Shown here piece after piece: positions 25,055 through 31,692 of a stretch of 64,000 nt of DNA. The translations under genes were made by a program, and so were the position numbers. The DNA comes from a virus, in the IMG/VR virus record IMGVR_UViG_3300005578_000001, positions 1 through 64,000 of that record; one strand, given 5' to 3'. Under the pieces are notes generated by a model. That model had not been told where the DNA came from. It worked only from the letters and a program-made list of their open reading frames with translations, and made no database searches. Within the stretch, counting starts at the first letter, position 1; each line of letters starts with the position of its first letter.

Positions 25055-25633
25055 CTATTTCTTTACCGCCCTCGCGCGCTTAACAGGCTTCACAGGCTTC
25101 ACAGTCTTCGTCGGTTTAGCGGCGGCTAGCTGCTTACGCTTCGAACGAAGGGATTTAATTTCTTCCAACACCCCCTCGGCTGCTGCTTTAGCATGGTCAA
25201 GAAACGATGCGGTCGGAAGAATGACTGCCGGATATGGACCACGTCCGGTCATAGTTGCGAGCATCTCACGAGCAGCCCCGTACAACACAGACGGCGCATT
25301 CGCGTAAACGAGTATGAACTCATTTGTATCCGGCTCCCCCGCATGAAAATGAAAGTACCCGACCAGTGACAGGCGAAAGCTATATGGATATCGATCCTTA
25401 CGTCCTGCCGAGGCGATTGTAAGAACGTAACGAAGCCGCGAGGGGTCTTCCGTATGCCGACCGACCTCGCCGTTGACGGTGAAATCGGTCGGCTCAATAT
25501 TCCATGCTTTCTCCATCCTGTAGTGATAGCCCGAAGAAGAACCAAAAACCGTTTTCTTCTCGAACGCCTCGTTCAGCTTGAAAAAGAACTCGGCGACGTG
25601 ATAGCCCTCAAGATGTAACGGTGACGGCTCCAT
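25055..25633 (-). CDS. SecB-like chaperone of a toxin-antitoxin-chaperone operon
   Basis: 192 aa. The SecB fold shows in the strand pattern (FFFKLNEAFEKK, RYVLTIASAG, FRLSLVGYFHFH) and the diagnostic end AREMLATMTGRGPYPAVILPTASF, matching SecB's ARE ... TxRG ... P motif. A Lys/Pro-rich tail (KTVKPVKPVKRARAVKK) is extra. It directly follows the antitoxin gene. In TAC systems such a chaperone stabilises an aggregation-prone antitoxin. Confidence 0.8.
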   Translation of the reverse strand: MEPSPLHLEGYHVAEFFFKLNEAFEKKTVFGSSSGYHYRMEKAWNIEPTDFTVNGEVGRHTEDPSRLRYVLTIASAGRKDRYPYSFRLSLVGYFHFHAGEPDTNEFILVYANAPSVLYGAAREMLATMTGRGPYPAVILPTASFLDHAKAAAEGVLEEIKSLRSKRKQLAAAKPTKTVKPVKPVKRARAVKK

Positions 25634-26059
25634 TTAAGATACGTATTCCTCCTCAGTGCCGAACTTGGATCGTTCGACTGTTTTCTTTTTGTATGTGTAC
25701 TGGATATCGGCGATGCTGTGATAGTTCTCGGCATCGCTGAACTCGCGATTTTTCTTCTTAACTGTACCCGCCATAGGAACCAGCATAACGCCGCTTCCGG
25801 TAAAGAGAATTCCCGTCTTCAATCCCTTTGCCAAACGTTGTAGTGTGGGAGCGGTCGGCATTTGACCACCTTCAATTCGCGCAATCATAGGCTGGCGAAT
25901 TCCTGTGAGTGCAGCAAGAGACTGCTGGGTCAGTCCTAGTTCTTCGCGTCTCTGTGCGAGGGCAAGCGCGAAATCCATCTCTTTATCGACTTGCTCGTAC
26001 TGTTCTGCAAACTCAGGATCTTGTAGTTGCTCTTGGAGGAACTCTTTAAAAGAACTCAT
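25634..26059 (-). CDS. HigA-type antitoxin (XRE)
   Basis: 141 aa from the ATG at 26059, after AAGGAG and overlapping the toxin stop (ATGA). Residues ~37-85 form an XRE helix-turn-helix (REELGLTQQSLAALTGIRQPMIARIEGG). The last ~45 residues (KKKNREFSDAENYHSIADIQYTY...) lie where chaperone-addiction sequences sit in TAC antitoxins. Toxin-first order is that of HigBA. Confidence 0.8.
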   Translation of the reverse strand: MSSFKEFLQEQLQDPEFAEQYEQVDKEMDFALALAQRREELGLTQQSLAALTGIRQPMIARIEGGQMPTAPTLQRLAKGLKTGILFTGSGVMLVPMAGTVKKKNREFSDAENYHSIADIQYTYKKKTVERSKFGTEEEYVS

Positions 26060-26421
26060 TGTTTCTCCTTTCCGGCTTCGTTTACGAGCCAATCATCCAT
26101 CCGGTCTTCTGCCGTTTTGATGTCTACCTCGGGGAGACGTTGCGTCGTTTTTCGGATCGCGTGCACTACGATGAACGCCTGATTCTCACTACTGAAAAAG
26201 AAGAAGATCCGAAATTCATTTCCCCCGTATTCGGGACGAAGCGCCCAGATCTCGCCTCGCACCTTTTCGAGATAGTTTCTGGGGAGCTCGAACCCGTGGT
26301 CTTCCAGCATCCCTATGTACTTGGCGCATTTAGCGCGTTCGCCGTGCGATAACTCTCGAAGAAATCTTGCAACCGGCTTTTTACCCGCGAGATTCTCGTA
26401 GAAATTTGCGTCCCAAGACAT
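26056..26421 (-). CDS. HigB/RelE-family toxin
   Basis: 121 aa from MSWDANFYEN. The pattern VARFLREL, LPRNYLEKVRGEIWALRPEYGGNEFRIFFFF and AFIVVHAIRKTTQRLP is that of the phage-derived Gp49/HigB mRNA-interferase family. The start lies 10 nt after the -10 box, so the leader is nearly absent. It is coupled to the antitoxin by 4 nt. Confidence 0.8.
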   Translation of the reverse strand: MSWDANFYENLAGKKPVARFLRELSHGERAKCAKYIGMLEDHGFELPRNYLEKVRGEIWALRPEYGGNEFRIFFFFSSENQAFIVVHAIRKTTQRLPEVDIKTAEDRMDDWLVNEAGKEKQ

Positions 26422-26431
26422 GCGGGAGAGC

Positions 26432-26459
26432 ATTATAACTCGGAAGTTATAATAGTCAA
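26432..26459 (-). promoter_or_regulatory. Promoter and operator of the TAC operon
   Basis: TTGACT (26454-26459), 16 bp, TATAAT (26432-26437). A perfect 9-4-9 palindrome, ATTATAACT ... AGTTATAAT (26432-26453), covers the spacer and -10 box. This fits autoregulation by the XRE antitoxin. Confidence 0.75.
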
Positions 26460-26545
26460 GCGCCGGGGAAAGCAAAAAGCACAATTTTCCAAAACAGATT
26501 ACTTATGGACGATCGGGCGCGGGTGTCGATTCGCGGACTGTGGTC

Positions 26546-26794
26546 CTAATTCGGTAGACCAACCCGATCATCAATCAAAACGTCCGTTGAGATTCCCGCC
26601 AGCCTTGCATATGCCAGCAAGACCATTAACGGCGGTTCCCTTCTTCCGCTCTCGAATTGTGAGATTTGCGCCGGGTAAAGCGGCGAAGCTTTATAGTTCA
26701 ACGCCTTCACCATTTCTGTTTGACTCAATCCTAAATTGGCCCGGATCTGCGCAAGCTTCTTTGCCAGCTTCTTAGGTACAGGACGCTTCGCCAT
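26546..26794 (-). CDS. XRE regulator, leftward member of a pair
   Basis: 82 aa from MAKRPVPKK, 8 nt after GGAGGG. Helix-turn-helix IRANLGLSQTEMVKAL ... PAQISQFESGRREPPL, then LLAYARLAGISTDVLIDD. It is clearly related to the rightward regulator at 27212. The two diverge around a palindromic operator, as in a phage-type switch. Confidence 0.8.
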   Translation of the reverse strand: MAKRPVPKKLAKKLAQIRANLGLSQTEMVKALNYKASPLYPAQISQFESGRREPPLMVLLAYARLAGISTDVLIDDRVGLPN

Positions 26795-26815
26795 TAGAAG
26801 CGCCCTCCGTAAGAC

Positions 26816-26844
26816 TTGCACGCGGTACTAGCAACTGCTAGTAT
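26816..26844 (+). promoter_or_regulatory. Divergent-region promoter with 8-2-8 operator
   Basis: TTGCAC (26816-26821), 17 bp, TAGTAT (26839-26844). The perfect palindrome TACTAGCA-AC-TGCTAGTA (26826-26843) overlaps the spacer and most of the -10 box. It sits between the two XRE genes and is a likely target for one or both. Confidence 0.65.
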
Positions 26845-26928
26845 CTTGTGGCTTATTCGATAGGTTGTGGTGTTCGCCCAGATATACCGGGCGAAGATCA
26901 CCTAATCATTTCCTCCGAGGATCTCAAT

Positions 26929-27210
26929 ATGGCGTATCGCAAACGAGTGTTCCTCAATCCGATCTCACTTGGCAAACCATCGTACATTCAGGCAGTCGCA
27001 GACTCCAGCCTTGAGGGTACTTATGTGCTGGGAAACTACCTCCTGATTATAGCGGACTGTCACCGCAATATCATGCTGGAGTTTTCGCTGGGTAACGAGC
27101 AGCAACGCAAGGTGAGTCTCGCCAAGATCGATAAGATGGCCCAAGTTGTCAACGAATTCAGAGACGCGGTCCACGCGGAAGCAAAACTAATCGAGGGAGC
27201 ATCCGAGTGA
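26929..27210 (+). CDS. Hypothetical protein between the XRE genes
   Basis: 93 aa from MAYRKRVFLN, 7 nt after GAGGA. Beta-rich first half (YIQAVADSSLEGTYVLGNYLLIIADC) and helical end. No family was recognised. It is transcribed with the downstream XRE gene. An 80-nt leader separates it from the promoter. Confidence 0.65.
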   Translation: MAYRKRVFLNPISLGKPSYIQAVADSSLEGTYVLGNYLLIIADCHRNIMLEFSLGNEQQRKVSLAKIDKMAQVVNEFRDAVHAEAKLIEGASE

Positions 27211-27211
27211 G

Positions 27212-27457
27212 ATGGGGAAGCGACCGCGCCGGAAGTCGAAAGACTTGCCCGCCAAGCTCCTTGCTATCCGGCAACGGCTGGAATTGAGCCAATGGGAAAT
27301 GTCGCGCTTGCTGAATTTTCTAATAACTCCCGCGCGGATAAGCGAGTGCGAACGAGGAAAACGGGAACCGAATCTGTTGGTCCTACTCGCTTACGCCCGC
27401 GCCGGAGATGTTACCGTGGACCAACTGATTGACGATGACCAAAAACTCTATTCCTGA
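27212..27457 (+). CDS. XRE regulator, rightward member of a pair
   Basis: 81 aa. IRQRLELSQWEMSRLLNF ... PARISECERGKREPNLLVLLAYARAGDVTVDQLIDDD aligns along its length with the regulator at 26546. Starts 1 nt after the preceding stop. Confidence 0.8.
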   Translation: MGKRPRRKSKDLPAKLLAIRQRLELSQWEMSRLLNFLITPARISECERGKREPNLLVLLAYARAGDVTVDQLIDDDQKLYS

Positions 27458-27492
27458 TTCTTGCTCCGCGCCGTAGTTGGGCAAGAAGACTG

Positions 27493-27531
27493 AAAGGCCG
27501 GGAATGCCCAGATCCCGGCCTTTTGGTTTTT
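27493..27531 (+). terminator. Rho-independent terminator
   Basis: An 11-bp stem AAAGGCCGGGA / TCCCGGCCTTT with a 9-nt loop, followed by TTGGTTTTT. It ends the rightward XRE unit. Confidence 0.85.
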
Positions 27532-27621
27532 GTGATGTTGGTTTACTGTTTAGGCACCTTGTAGGCGGCATGGCCCCACAAACCAGCCGCCCGTCCTTCA
27601 TCGCTTAATGGAGCACGCTTT

Positions 27622-27828
27622 ATGGCACGCATGTTAACGAGTCTTCAATGGTGGGAGATTACCGGCTACTGTGTTGCGCTAGGTCTAGTTGTTTTAGCTG
27701 CTTTAATGGATAAGATCGGCGGGCCGGACTCTGCGTCGGAACGCCTAAGCGGCATAATTGCGACTCTCGGCATCCTCGGATTCCTTGTAGTCTTCACAAT
27801 CGGTTTTGTGCTCAGGTTTGTGATCTAG
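27622..27828 (+). CDS. Two-helix membrane protein
   Basis: 68 aa, ATG 8 nt after GGAG. Two membrane segments (GYCVALGLVVLAALM and IIATLGILGFLVVFTIGFVL). No family was recognised. It is the last gene before the right end of the transposon. Confidence 0.6.
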   Translation: MARMLTSLQWWEITGYCVALGLVVLAALMDKIGGPDSASERLSGIIATLGILGFLVVFTIGFVLRFVI

Positions 27829-27863
27829 GGACAAGGGCCGTGCCAGATTTTCAATTCCAGATT

Positions 27864-27881
27864 TCAGATTAGGACACTACC
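27864..27881 (-). repeat. Right terminal inverted repeat
   Basis: Exact complement of 21619-21636. It also encodes the last residues (GSVLI) and stop of the leftward phage gene it interrupted. Confidence 0.85.
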
Positions 27882-28358
27882 CAGTTTCGGTTTCGGCAGT
27901 GACTTCACCGGGGCGAGGTCAATAGCCAGTTCTTTCTTTGCGTCCCGGCCCGCTTGACTGAGCTTAGCAGCTACTCCCATAGCATGATCGTATCGAGCCT
28001 GTCCGATGCCATCTAAGCGCTCACGTGGCACAATAGCCAAGCGCCGGAACGCGCGTCCTGTATGCCGGATTCCCTGTTTGATGTTTCGCTCCGACTCTTT
28101 CAGGCGATCAGCCGGATTGAGAAACTTCAATCCGATTCCATGGATCCACTCACTGTCGATGTCGCGATCGTTGCGGAGTCTGCGCCGCCATGCGTTCACC
28201 ACACCGTAATAGCGATTGGTTTTAGCGGGGATTTTTATTAACGCTTCGAACTCTGAGTGACGGATCACTTGATCTTCATCCGGCGTGGGAAATGCCTCTT
28301 CCAGCTTGCGCACGTCGGGGCCGTAGGGAATGCCATTTACTAACTGAGCAGGTTTCAT
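27864..28358 (-). CDS. Conserved phage protein with transposon-altered C-terminus
   Basis: 164 aa. Residues VIRHSEFEALIKIPAKTNRYYGVVNAWRRRL resemble a common phage early protein with a helix-turn-helix-like fold, of unknown function. The last codons after KPKL run into the transposon end and read GSVLI-stop. Across the duplication the uninterrupted phage sequence would read KPKLVVNE-stop. The start overlaps the upstream gene by 4 nt. Confidence 0.75.
   Translation of the reverse strand: MKPAQLVNGIPYGPDVRKLEEAFPTPDEDQVIRHSEFEALIKIPAKTNRYYGVVNAWRRRLRNDRDIDSEWIHGIGLKFLNPADRLKESERNIKQGIRHTGRAFRRLAIVPRERLDGIGQARYDHAMGVAAKLSQAGRDAKKELAIDLAPVKSLPKPKLGSVLI
27882..27890. repeat. Target site duplication, right copy
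   Basis: CAGTTTCGG, identical to 21610-21618. Confidence 0.85.
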
Positions 28359-28522
28359 TTCTTGTTTCTCCGATCCTTCATAAGCTCGGAAATAGATCCT
28401 TTCATTTCCACAGGTTTCTTTCTTCCGGCAAGTTGTTTGTTTACCTGAAGCGAATAGGTCAAAGCGCCCTTATGCTTACCATGCTTCCAGAATGCGCTGG
28501 ATTTCTGTCGCGTTTTGATTCT
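28355..28522 (-). CDS. Small basic protein
   Basis: 55 aa from MRIKTRQKSSAFW, the better start within a longer frame. Very Lys/Arg-rich (KHGKHKGALTYSLQVNKQLAGRKKP), likely nucleic-acid binding. It lies directly downstream of the three-unit structured element. Confidence 0.55.
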   Translation of the reverse strand, partial: RIKTRQKSSAFWKHGKHKGALTYSLQVNKQLAGRKKPVEMKGSISELMKDRRNKK

Positions 28523-28573
28523 CATGGCAGTTATACGCCATTGGCGTCGTTGCTTAACCTGTCCGGGCCTTCC

Positions 28574-28940
28574 ACGCTCCGCAACGCATAGCCGTGGATC
28601 GCTTAGCAATATAGAGCAAACTAATTTCAGGCCATTGGCCCCCATGACGTACCGAGCCCAGTAGGGCCGCGCAATGCACCGCTATAGCAATGCTCCGCGT
28701 TGGGAAAATCTATAATTGCAATAGGCCATAGGCCCCTAGCCATGCACGGCCTTACTACGGTGTGCCGCTCGCAGCCGAGCAACTGCCGGGCGCAGGCTGG
28801 CCCTGCTCTACGCAGAACTCTATATGATTTCAAAATGGACCATTGGTCCCCCCGCGCTGCGTTACCAACCTAGCCGCACAAAGGGCTACAGTGCCGGGCC
28901 GCGCGTCGCCACCCGAGGATAGCTCTGCTATACGGAGCCG
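28574..28940 (-). ncRNA. Three-unit structured RNA candidate
   Basis: Gene-free GC-rich stretch of ~370 bp within a leftward operon. Three related hairpins recur: GGCCATTGGCC (28630-28640), GGCCATAGGCC (28724-28734) and GGACCATTGGTCC (28837-28849). On the minus strand each is preceded by a run of G and followed by an A/T-rich 15-25 nt segment with TATAGA or similar, then a stem-loop with GYGGAGC or GTAGAGC in its loop. Units are ~94 and ~113 bp apart. It looks like a tandem folded RNA or a repeated protein-binding site. No known class was recognised. Confidence 0.55.
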
Positions 28941-28947
28941 AAAACTT

Positions 28948-29607
28948 CTATTCTTCAACGGTTGCCTCAAACATTCCAAACTGCCCCGGCGTAGGGCTTC
29001 CCGGTCGCCAGTTTCCTAACCCCTTGTAGCGACCTGCTAATTCAAGGATCTGTCGGAGAATCTTGACTGTAATCGCCTCATCCATGATGACGATCCGCCC
29101 CTCAGTGGCCCACTGCTCGAAGCGTGGCCGCACTCGTATATGCTTACTTTGACCTACGCGCACGCGCTTGACGAACAACGAGAATCCAAGCTTCCGCACC
29201 CCTTCGATATGTTCGACAAAATGAGCCTTGTCCTTAAGATCGTTGATATCAGACATAGAGATCGTCGCGCCTGAGCCATTAATGAAGAGAGGCCAGTGAA
29301 ACTCAGGGCATAACAAACCGCTTTGCGATTGTGCCTTAAAAGTCTTCTTCCCCGATCCGGTCGGCACCTGAGCCCCGCCTTCCATCAGACAGCGCATGAT
29401 ATATTCACTTGGAATGGTAACGATTTCCCCGTCCGTATTCAGCGAGCCAATCCAGCGAAACGGCGGCGTTCGATCGTCGCCAGCTTTCGACTTCGCTTTA
29501 TTCTCAGGTTCTTTACGCCACTCGTCCATCGCGTCAGACCACTCGATATTATCAGCGTGCATGAGTAGGGGCGTTAAGCCCTTAATGGTAACTTTTACGT
29601 TTAACAT
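28948..29607 (-). CDS. Conserved phage protein, possible RAMP-like fold
   Basis: 219 aa. It starts MLNVKVTIKGLTPLLMHAD and ends GLGNWRPGSPTPGQFGMFEATVEE. The beta-strand start and glycine-rich end recall RAMP/Cas7-like proteins, but this is weak. No catalytic motif was seen. It lies immediately upstream (in transcription) of the three-unit structured element, which makes RNA binding worth testing. Confidence 0.65.
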   Translation of the reverse strand: MLNVKVTIKGLTPLLMHADNIEWSDAMDEWRKEPENKAKSKAGDDRTPPFRWIGSLNTDGEIVTIPSEYIMRCLMEGGAQVPTGSGKKTFKAQSQSGLLCPEFHWPLFINGSGATISMSDINDLKDKAHFVEHIEGVRKLGFSLFVKRVRVGQSKHIRVRPRFEQWATEGRIVIMDEAITVKILRQILELAGRYKGLGNWRPGSPTPGQFGMFEATVEE

Positions 29608-29619
29608 AGACCGTTTCCC

Positions 29620-29901
29620 TTAGAGCCCAAAAACCTCACGGGCTTTTTCCAATCGTTGTAGATAGCCGCCATTACGTTTGCCTGCTTTAGAAGCCCAGCG
29701 AAACCGATGGCCGGGGAATACTTCAGCTTGGTCTACCAGTCCCGCTTTAACCAGCTTAGCGGTATGCGCACGTACCGTTCGCGCTGAAATAGCGCCTTCG
29801 ATTTGCTGCGCGATCTCCGAGTTGGTCAGCCACTTACTTTCGTCGCCGCGCAGGACTAAGTAAACTTTTAATTCGTGGATTGAGACTTCGCTTTTCTCCA
29901 T
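29620..29901 (-). CDS. Winged-helix DNA-binding protein, leaderless start
   Basis: 93 aa from MEKSEVSIHELKVYL. Layout WLTNSEIAQQIEGAISARTVRAHTAKLVKAGLVDQAEVFPGHRFRW is a winged helix-turn-helix. The ATG lies 7 nt after the -10 box with no ribosome site. Confidence 0.75.
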   Translation of the reverse strand: MEKSEVSIHELKVYLVLRGDESKWLTNSEIAQQIEGAISARTVRAHTAKLVKAGLVDQAEVFPGHRFRWASKAGKRNGGYLQRLEKAREVFGL

Positions 29902-29908
29902 ACGGCGG

Positions 29909-29937
29909 AGTATGGCATGGTGAGGCGAGGCAGTCAA
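29909..29937 (-). promoter_or_regulatory. Leaderless leftward promoter
   Basis: TTGACT (29932-29937), 17 bp, CATACT (29909-29914), 7 nt, ATG. Same geometry as at 12.64 and 50.01 kb. Confidence 0.65.
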
Positions 29938-29953
29938 CTATCAATATGACCGT

Positions 29954-29989
29954 AAACAAAAGAGACGCCACCCCACCCGCAGCGTCTCT
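29954..29989 (-). terminator. Terminator of the unit above
   Basis: AGAGACGC (29961-29968) pairs perfectly with GCGTCTCT (29982-29989); on the minus strand TTTGTTT follows. It ends transcription from the exported Cys-rich gene. Confidence 0.7.
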
Positions 29990-29994
29990 CTCAA

Positions 29995-30249
29995 TCAGTA
30001 AACCTGATACCACTCACACAAGGGACACATCACTACTCCACAGTTGTACATGAAATCCTTGTGGTAGGCATCGCAGTAGGTAGTGGAGTGACTTTGATAG
30101 CATTGATAAAGCAACGCCTGGTAGTCCTGAAAACAAGTTGACTGGCAGTTAGTGCAGAACTTATCCATACACTTAGCCGGAGGCGCGGAGCTGAAGAATA
30201 CGCTCAAGCTCAAGAGCATGAGCATGGCCATGAGAATTAGTTTGCGCAT
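29995..30249 (-). CDS. Exported cysteine-rich small protein
   Basis: 84 aa, ATG after AAAGGA. Signal peptide (MRKLILMAMLMLLSLSVFF), then nine or ten Cys in pairs (CTNCQSTCF, CYQ, MCPLCEW). Likely disulfide-bonded outside the cytoplasm. No family was recognised. It resembles in style the Cys-rich exported protein in the transposon. Confidence 0.65.
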   Translation of the reverse strand: MRKLILMAMLMLLSLSVFFSSAPPAKCMDKFCTNCQSTCFQDYQALLYQCYQSHSTTYCDAYHKDFMYNCGVVMCPLCEWYQVY

Positions 30250-30444
30250 TTGAGTTTTCCTTTTGTTAGATGAGTGATTTGCGAGGAGTTAACAGGAAAG
30301 ACGCTACCCGCTGGAAACGTCTCTCCTGCTCTTTTCCCGTTGCTGACCAGTTAGAACCATTAGCTGGAATCAACAACTTGACTTTCCTTTTAACTCGTCC
30401 CTCCTTTCAAGGTTGGATTTGACTACTTCCCTGCTTGATAGAAT

Positions 30445-30813
30445 TTAATCGCTATCACCGTACTCCCATTGACTACGACAGCGCGGGCAAGTCTGGATAC
30501 CTTCAAACCAGTGGAAAGTGTACTCGCCATTGAATGATGTTCCGGTTCGTTCACATTTAAACCAGCCTTCAAAACTACCCCATTCCCAGCTATAGCCGCA
30601 AAACTCACAAGGATCGTAGTGACCCGGATAGCACCACCTAATCCACCATTTCTTAATCGGCGCTCGCTTGCCTGTGCTCCAGTACAACTTACTACCACCA
30701 TGAGCCCAGACCCAGAGCCGTATCTGTAACCAATAGTAACCAAACCAGCGCCAGAACAGAGGGTGATCTGAATGCCATGCAAGTTGATCTTTGTTGTCAG
30801 CTATCGCACTCAT
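30445..30813 (-). CDS. Trp/Cys-rich hypothetical protein
   Basis: 122 aa. Two CxxC pairs (CEFCGY, CPRCRS) and many Trp. Start overlaps the upstream stop (TGATG). No family was recognised. The 195-bp gap after it holds only a weak 5-bp hairpin at 30299-30322. Confidence 0.65.
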   Translation of the reverse strand: MSAIADNKDQLAWHSDHPLFWRWFGYYWLQIRLWVWAHGGSKLYWSTGKRAPIKKWWIRWCYPGHYDPCEFCGYSWEWGSFEGWFKCERTGTSFNGEYTFHWFEGIQTCPRCRSQWEYGDSD

Positions 30814-31052
30814 CACTTTTCCTTTACGTAATCCGGCAAGCTGCGCGAACTATTCGACGCTTCCCGATCCTGTACCTTCGGCATGATCTCTTGGAGTTTT
30901 CGCTGGAGTACAGAAACCGTCAACATTACTTCCTGCCGCTCACTTGCGTTAAGGAACGTGAATGTACTCGTAAAGGGATCGAACACTGAGAGGTTCAGGT
31001 AGAAGCCGAGCAGGAAATCATACTCAGTCTTGGAATTTGTGATCGTGTCCAT
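30813..31052 (-). CDS. Hypothetical helical protein
   Basis: 79 aa from MDTITNSKTEYDF, 6 nt after GGAG. Mostly helical, with SERQEVMLTVSVLQRKLQEIM. No family was recognised. Confidence 0.6.
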   Translation of the reverse strand: MDTITNSKTEYDFLLGFYLNLSVFDPFTSTFTFLNASERQEVMLTVSVLQRKLQEIMPKVQDREASNSSRSLPDYVKEK

Positions 31053-31320
31053 TTGAATCTCCAAATTGCGCCTTGAGTGTGCGTAGGGTAGCGATTGTTG
31101 CGGTCAGTTTACTTACGTCAACTCTAATCGCTTTCATCTTCTCATACTCCGTCGCAGTAATCTCATAAGTAGTGAAGCGCGCGCCACAGTGCAAGCACTC
31201 ATGCCGCCGTCGCCGGCACTTACCTGAAACTGAGTCGCGCGAGTCCAGTACTGAGCTACTGCCGCGATGACACTTTGGGCAGCCTAGACCGACTGGAAAT
31301 GTGCGGGTAGAACGTTTCAT
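31024..31320 (-). CDS. NrdR-like zinc ribbon protein
   Basis: 98 aa. CPKCHRGSSSVLDSRDSVSGKCRRRRHECLHCGARFTTYE matches the zinc-ribbon half of NrdR, the regulator of ribonucleotide reductase genes. The ATP-cone half is missing. It lies near thyA, so a link to nucleotide metabolism is possible. Confidence 0.75.
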   Translation of the reverse strand: MKRSTRTFPVGLGCPKCHRGSSSVLDSRDSVSGKCRRRRHECLHCGARFTTYEITATEYEKMKAIRVDVSKLTATIATLRTLKAQFGDSNGHDHKFQD

Positions 31321-31323
31321 CGG

Positions 31324-31497
31324 TCAGTACGGATCGTCTTTGTCGAAATCGTAAATATCAAACTCACCATCGCCACATTCGGAACATTGCTCTAGCTCAC
31401 GCCCGTAAAGCTGTCGCCAGATCGGATAATCAGGTGTTGAGCAATTCCGGCAGTACTCGCCGCCGTCGTTAATTACTTCGGAAAGCCATTGACTCAT
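31324..31497 (-). CDS. Small zinc-ribbon protein
   Basis: 57 aa. CRNC (16-19) and CSEC (38-41) with an acidic tail (DIYDFDKDDPY). It fills the gap between neighbours exactly. Confidence 0.6.
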   Translation of the reverse strand: MSQWLSEVINDGGEYCRNCSTPDYPIWRQLYGRELEQCSECGDGEFDIYDFDKDDPY

Positions 31498-31503
31498 GGG
31501 CCA

Positions 31504-31692
31504 TCATCTCTCCTTTGTATAATCCGGCGTCGTGCGTTTAATTGCCGCGTCCACGTCCAGTAACTTCGCCCCGGTGCCGCTGGTAGTGGTAGCGAGGGGA
31601 AGGCCCTGTTTCTCGGCGTCAGACTGCCACTCAGGCTGTTCCAGCTTATCTAGTACCTCGTCAATTTCGCGGTTGGTGGGAGGGGTGGTCAT
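31504..31692 (-). CDS. Hypothetical protein
   Basis: 62 aa, ATGA overlap with thyA. Acidic helix first, then Thr/Gly-rich and IKRTTPDYTKER. No family was recognised. Confidence 0.6.
   Translation of the reverse strand: MTTPPTNREIDEVLDKLEQPEWQSDAEKQGLPLATTTSGTGAKLLDVDAAIKRTTPDYTKER

Larger units (their letters stand above)
21619..27881. mobile_element. 6.26-kb transposon with defence-type cargo
   Basis: The ends are inverted repeats: GGTAGTGTCCTAATCTGA at 21619-21636 and its exact complement at 27864-27881. Exact 9-bp direct repeats flank them. Inside are an IS1-like transposase (23644), a ribbon-helix-helix protein, a HigB/HigA/SecB-like operon, an Ntn hydrolase with a SocA/Panacea-like partner, two XRE regulators, a tRNA-like gene, an exported Cys-rich protein and a membrane protein. 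Removing it and one repeat joins the phage sequence cleanly, so it is a simple insertion. That this transposase moves these ends is inferred. Confidence 0.85.

Noticed and set aside
30299-30322. Third copy of the AGAGACGC terminator
   Set aside because: Only 5 bp pair and no T run follows on the minus strand.
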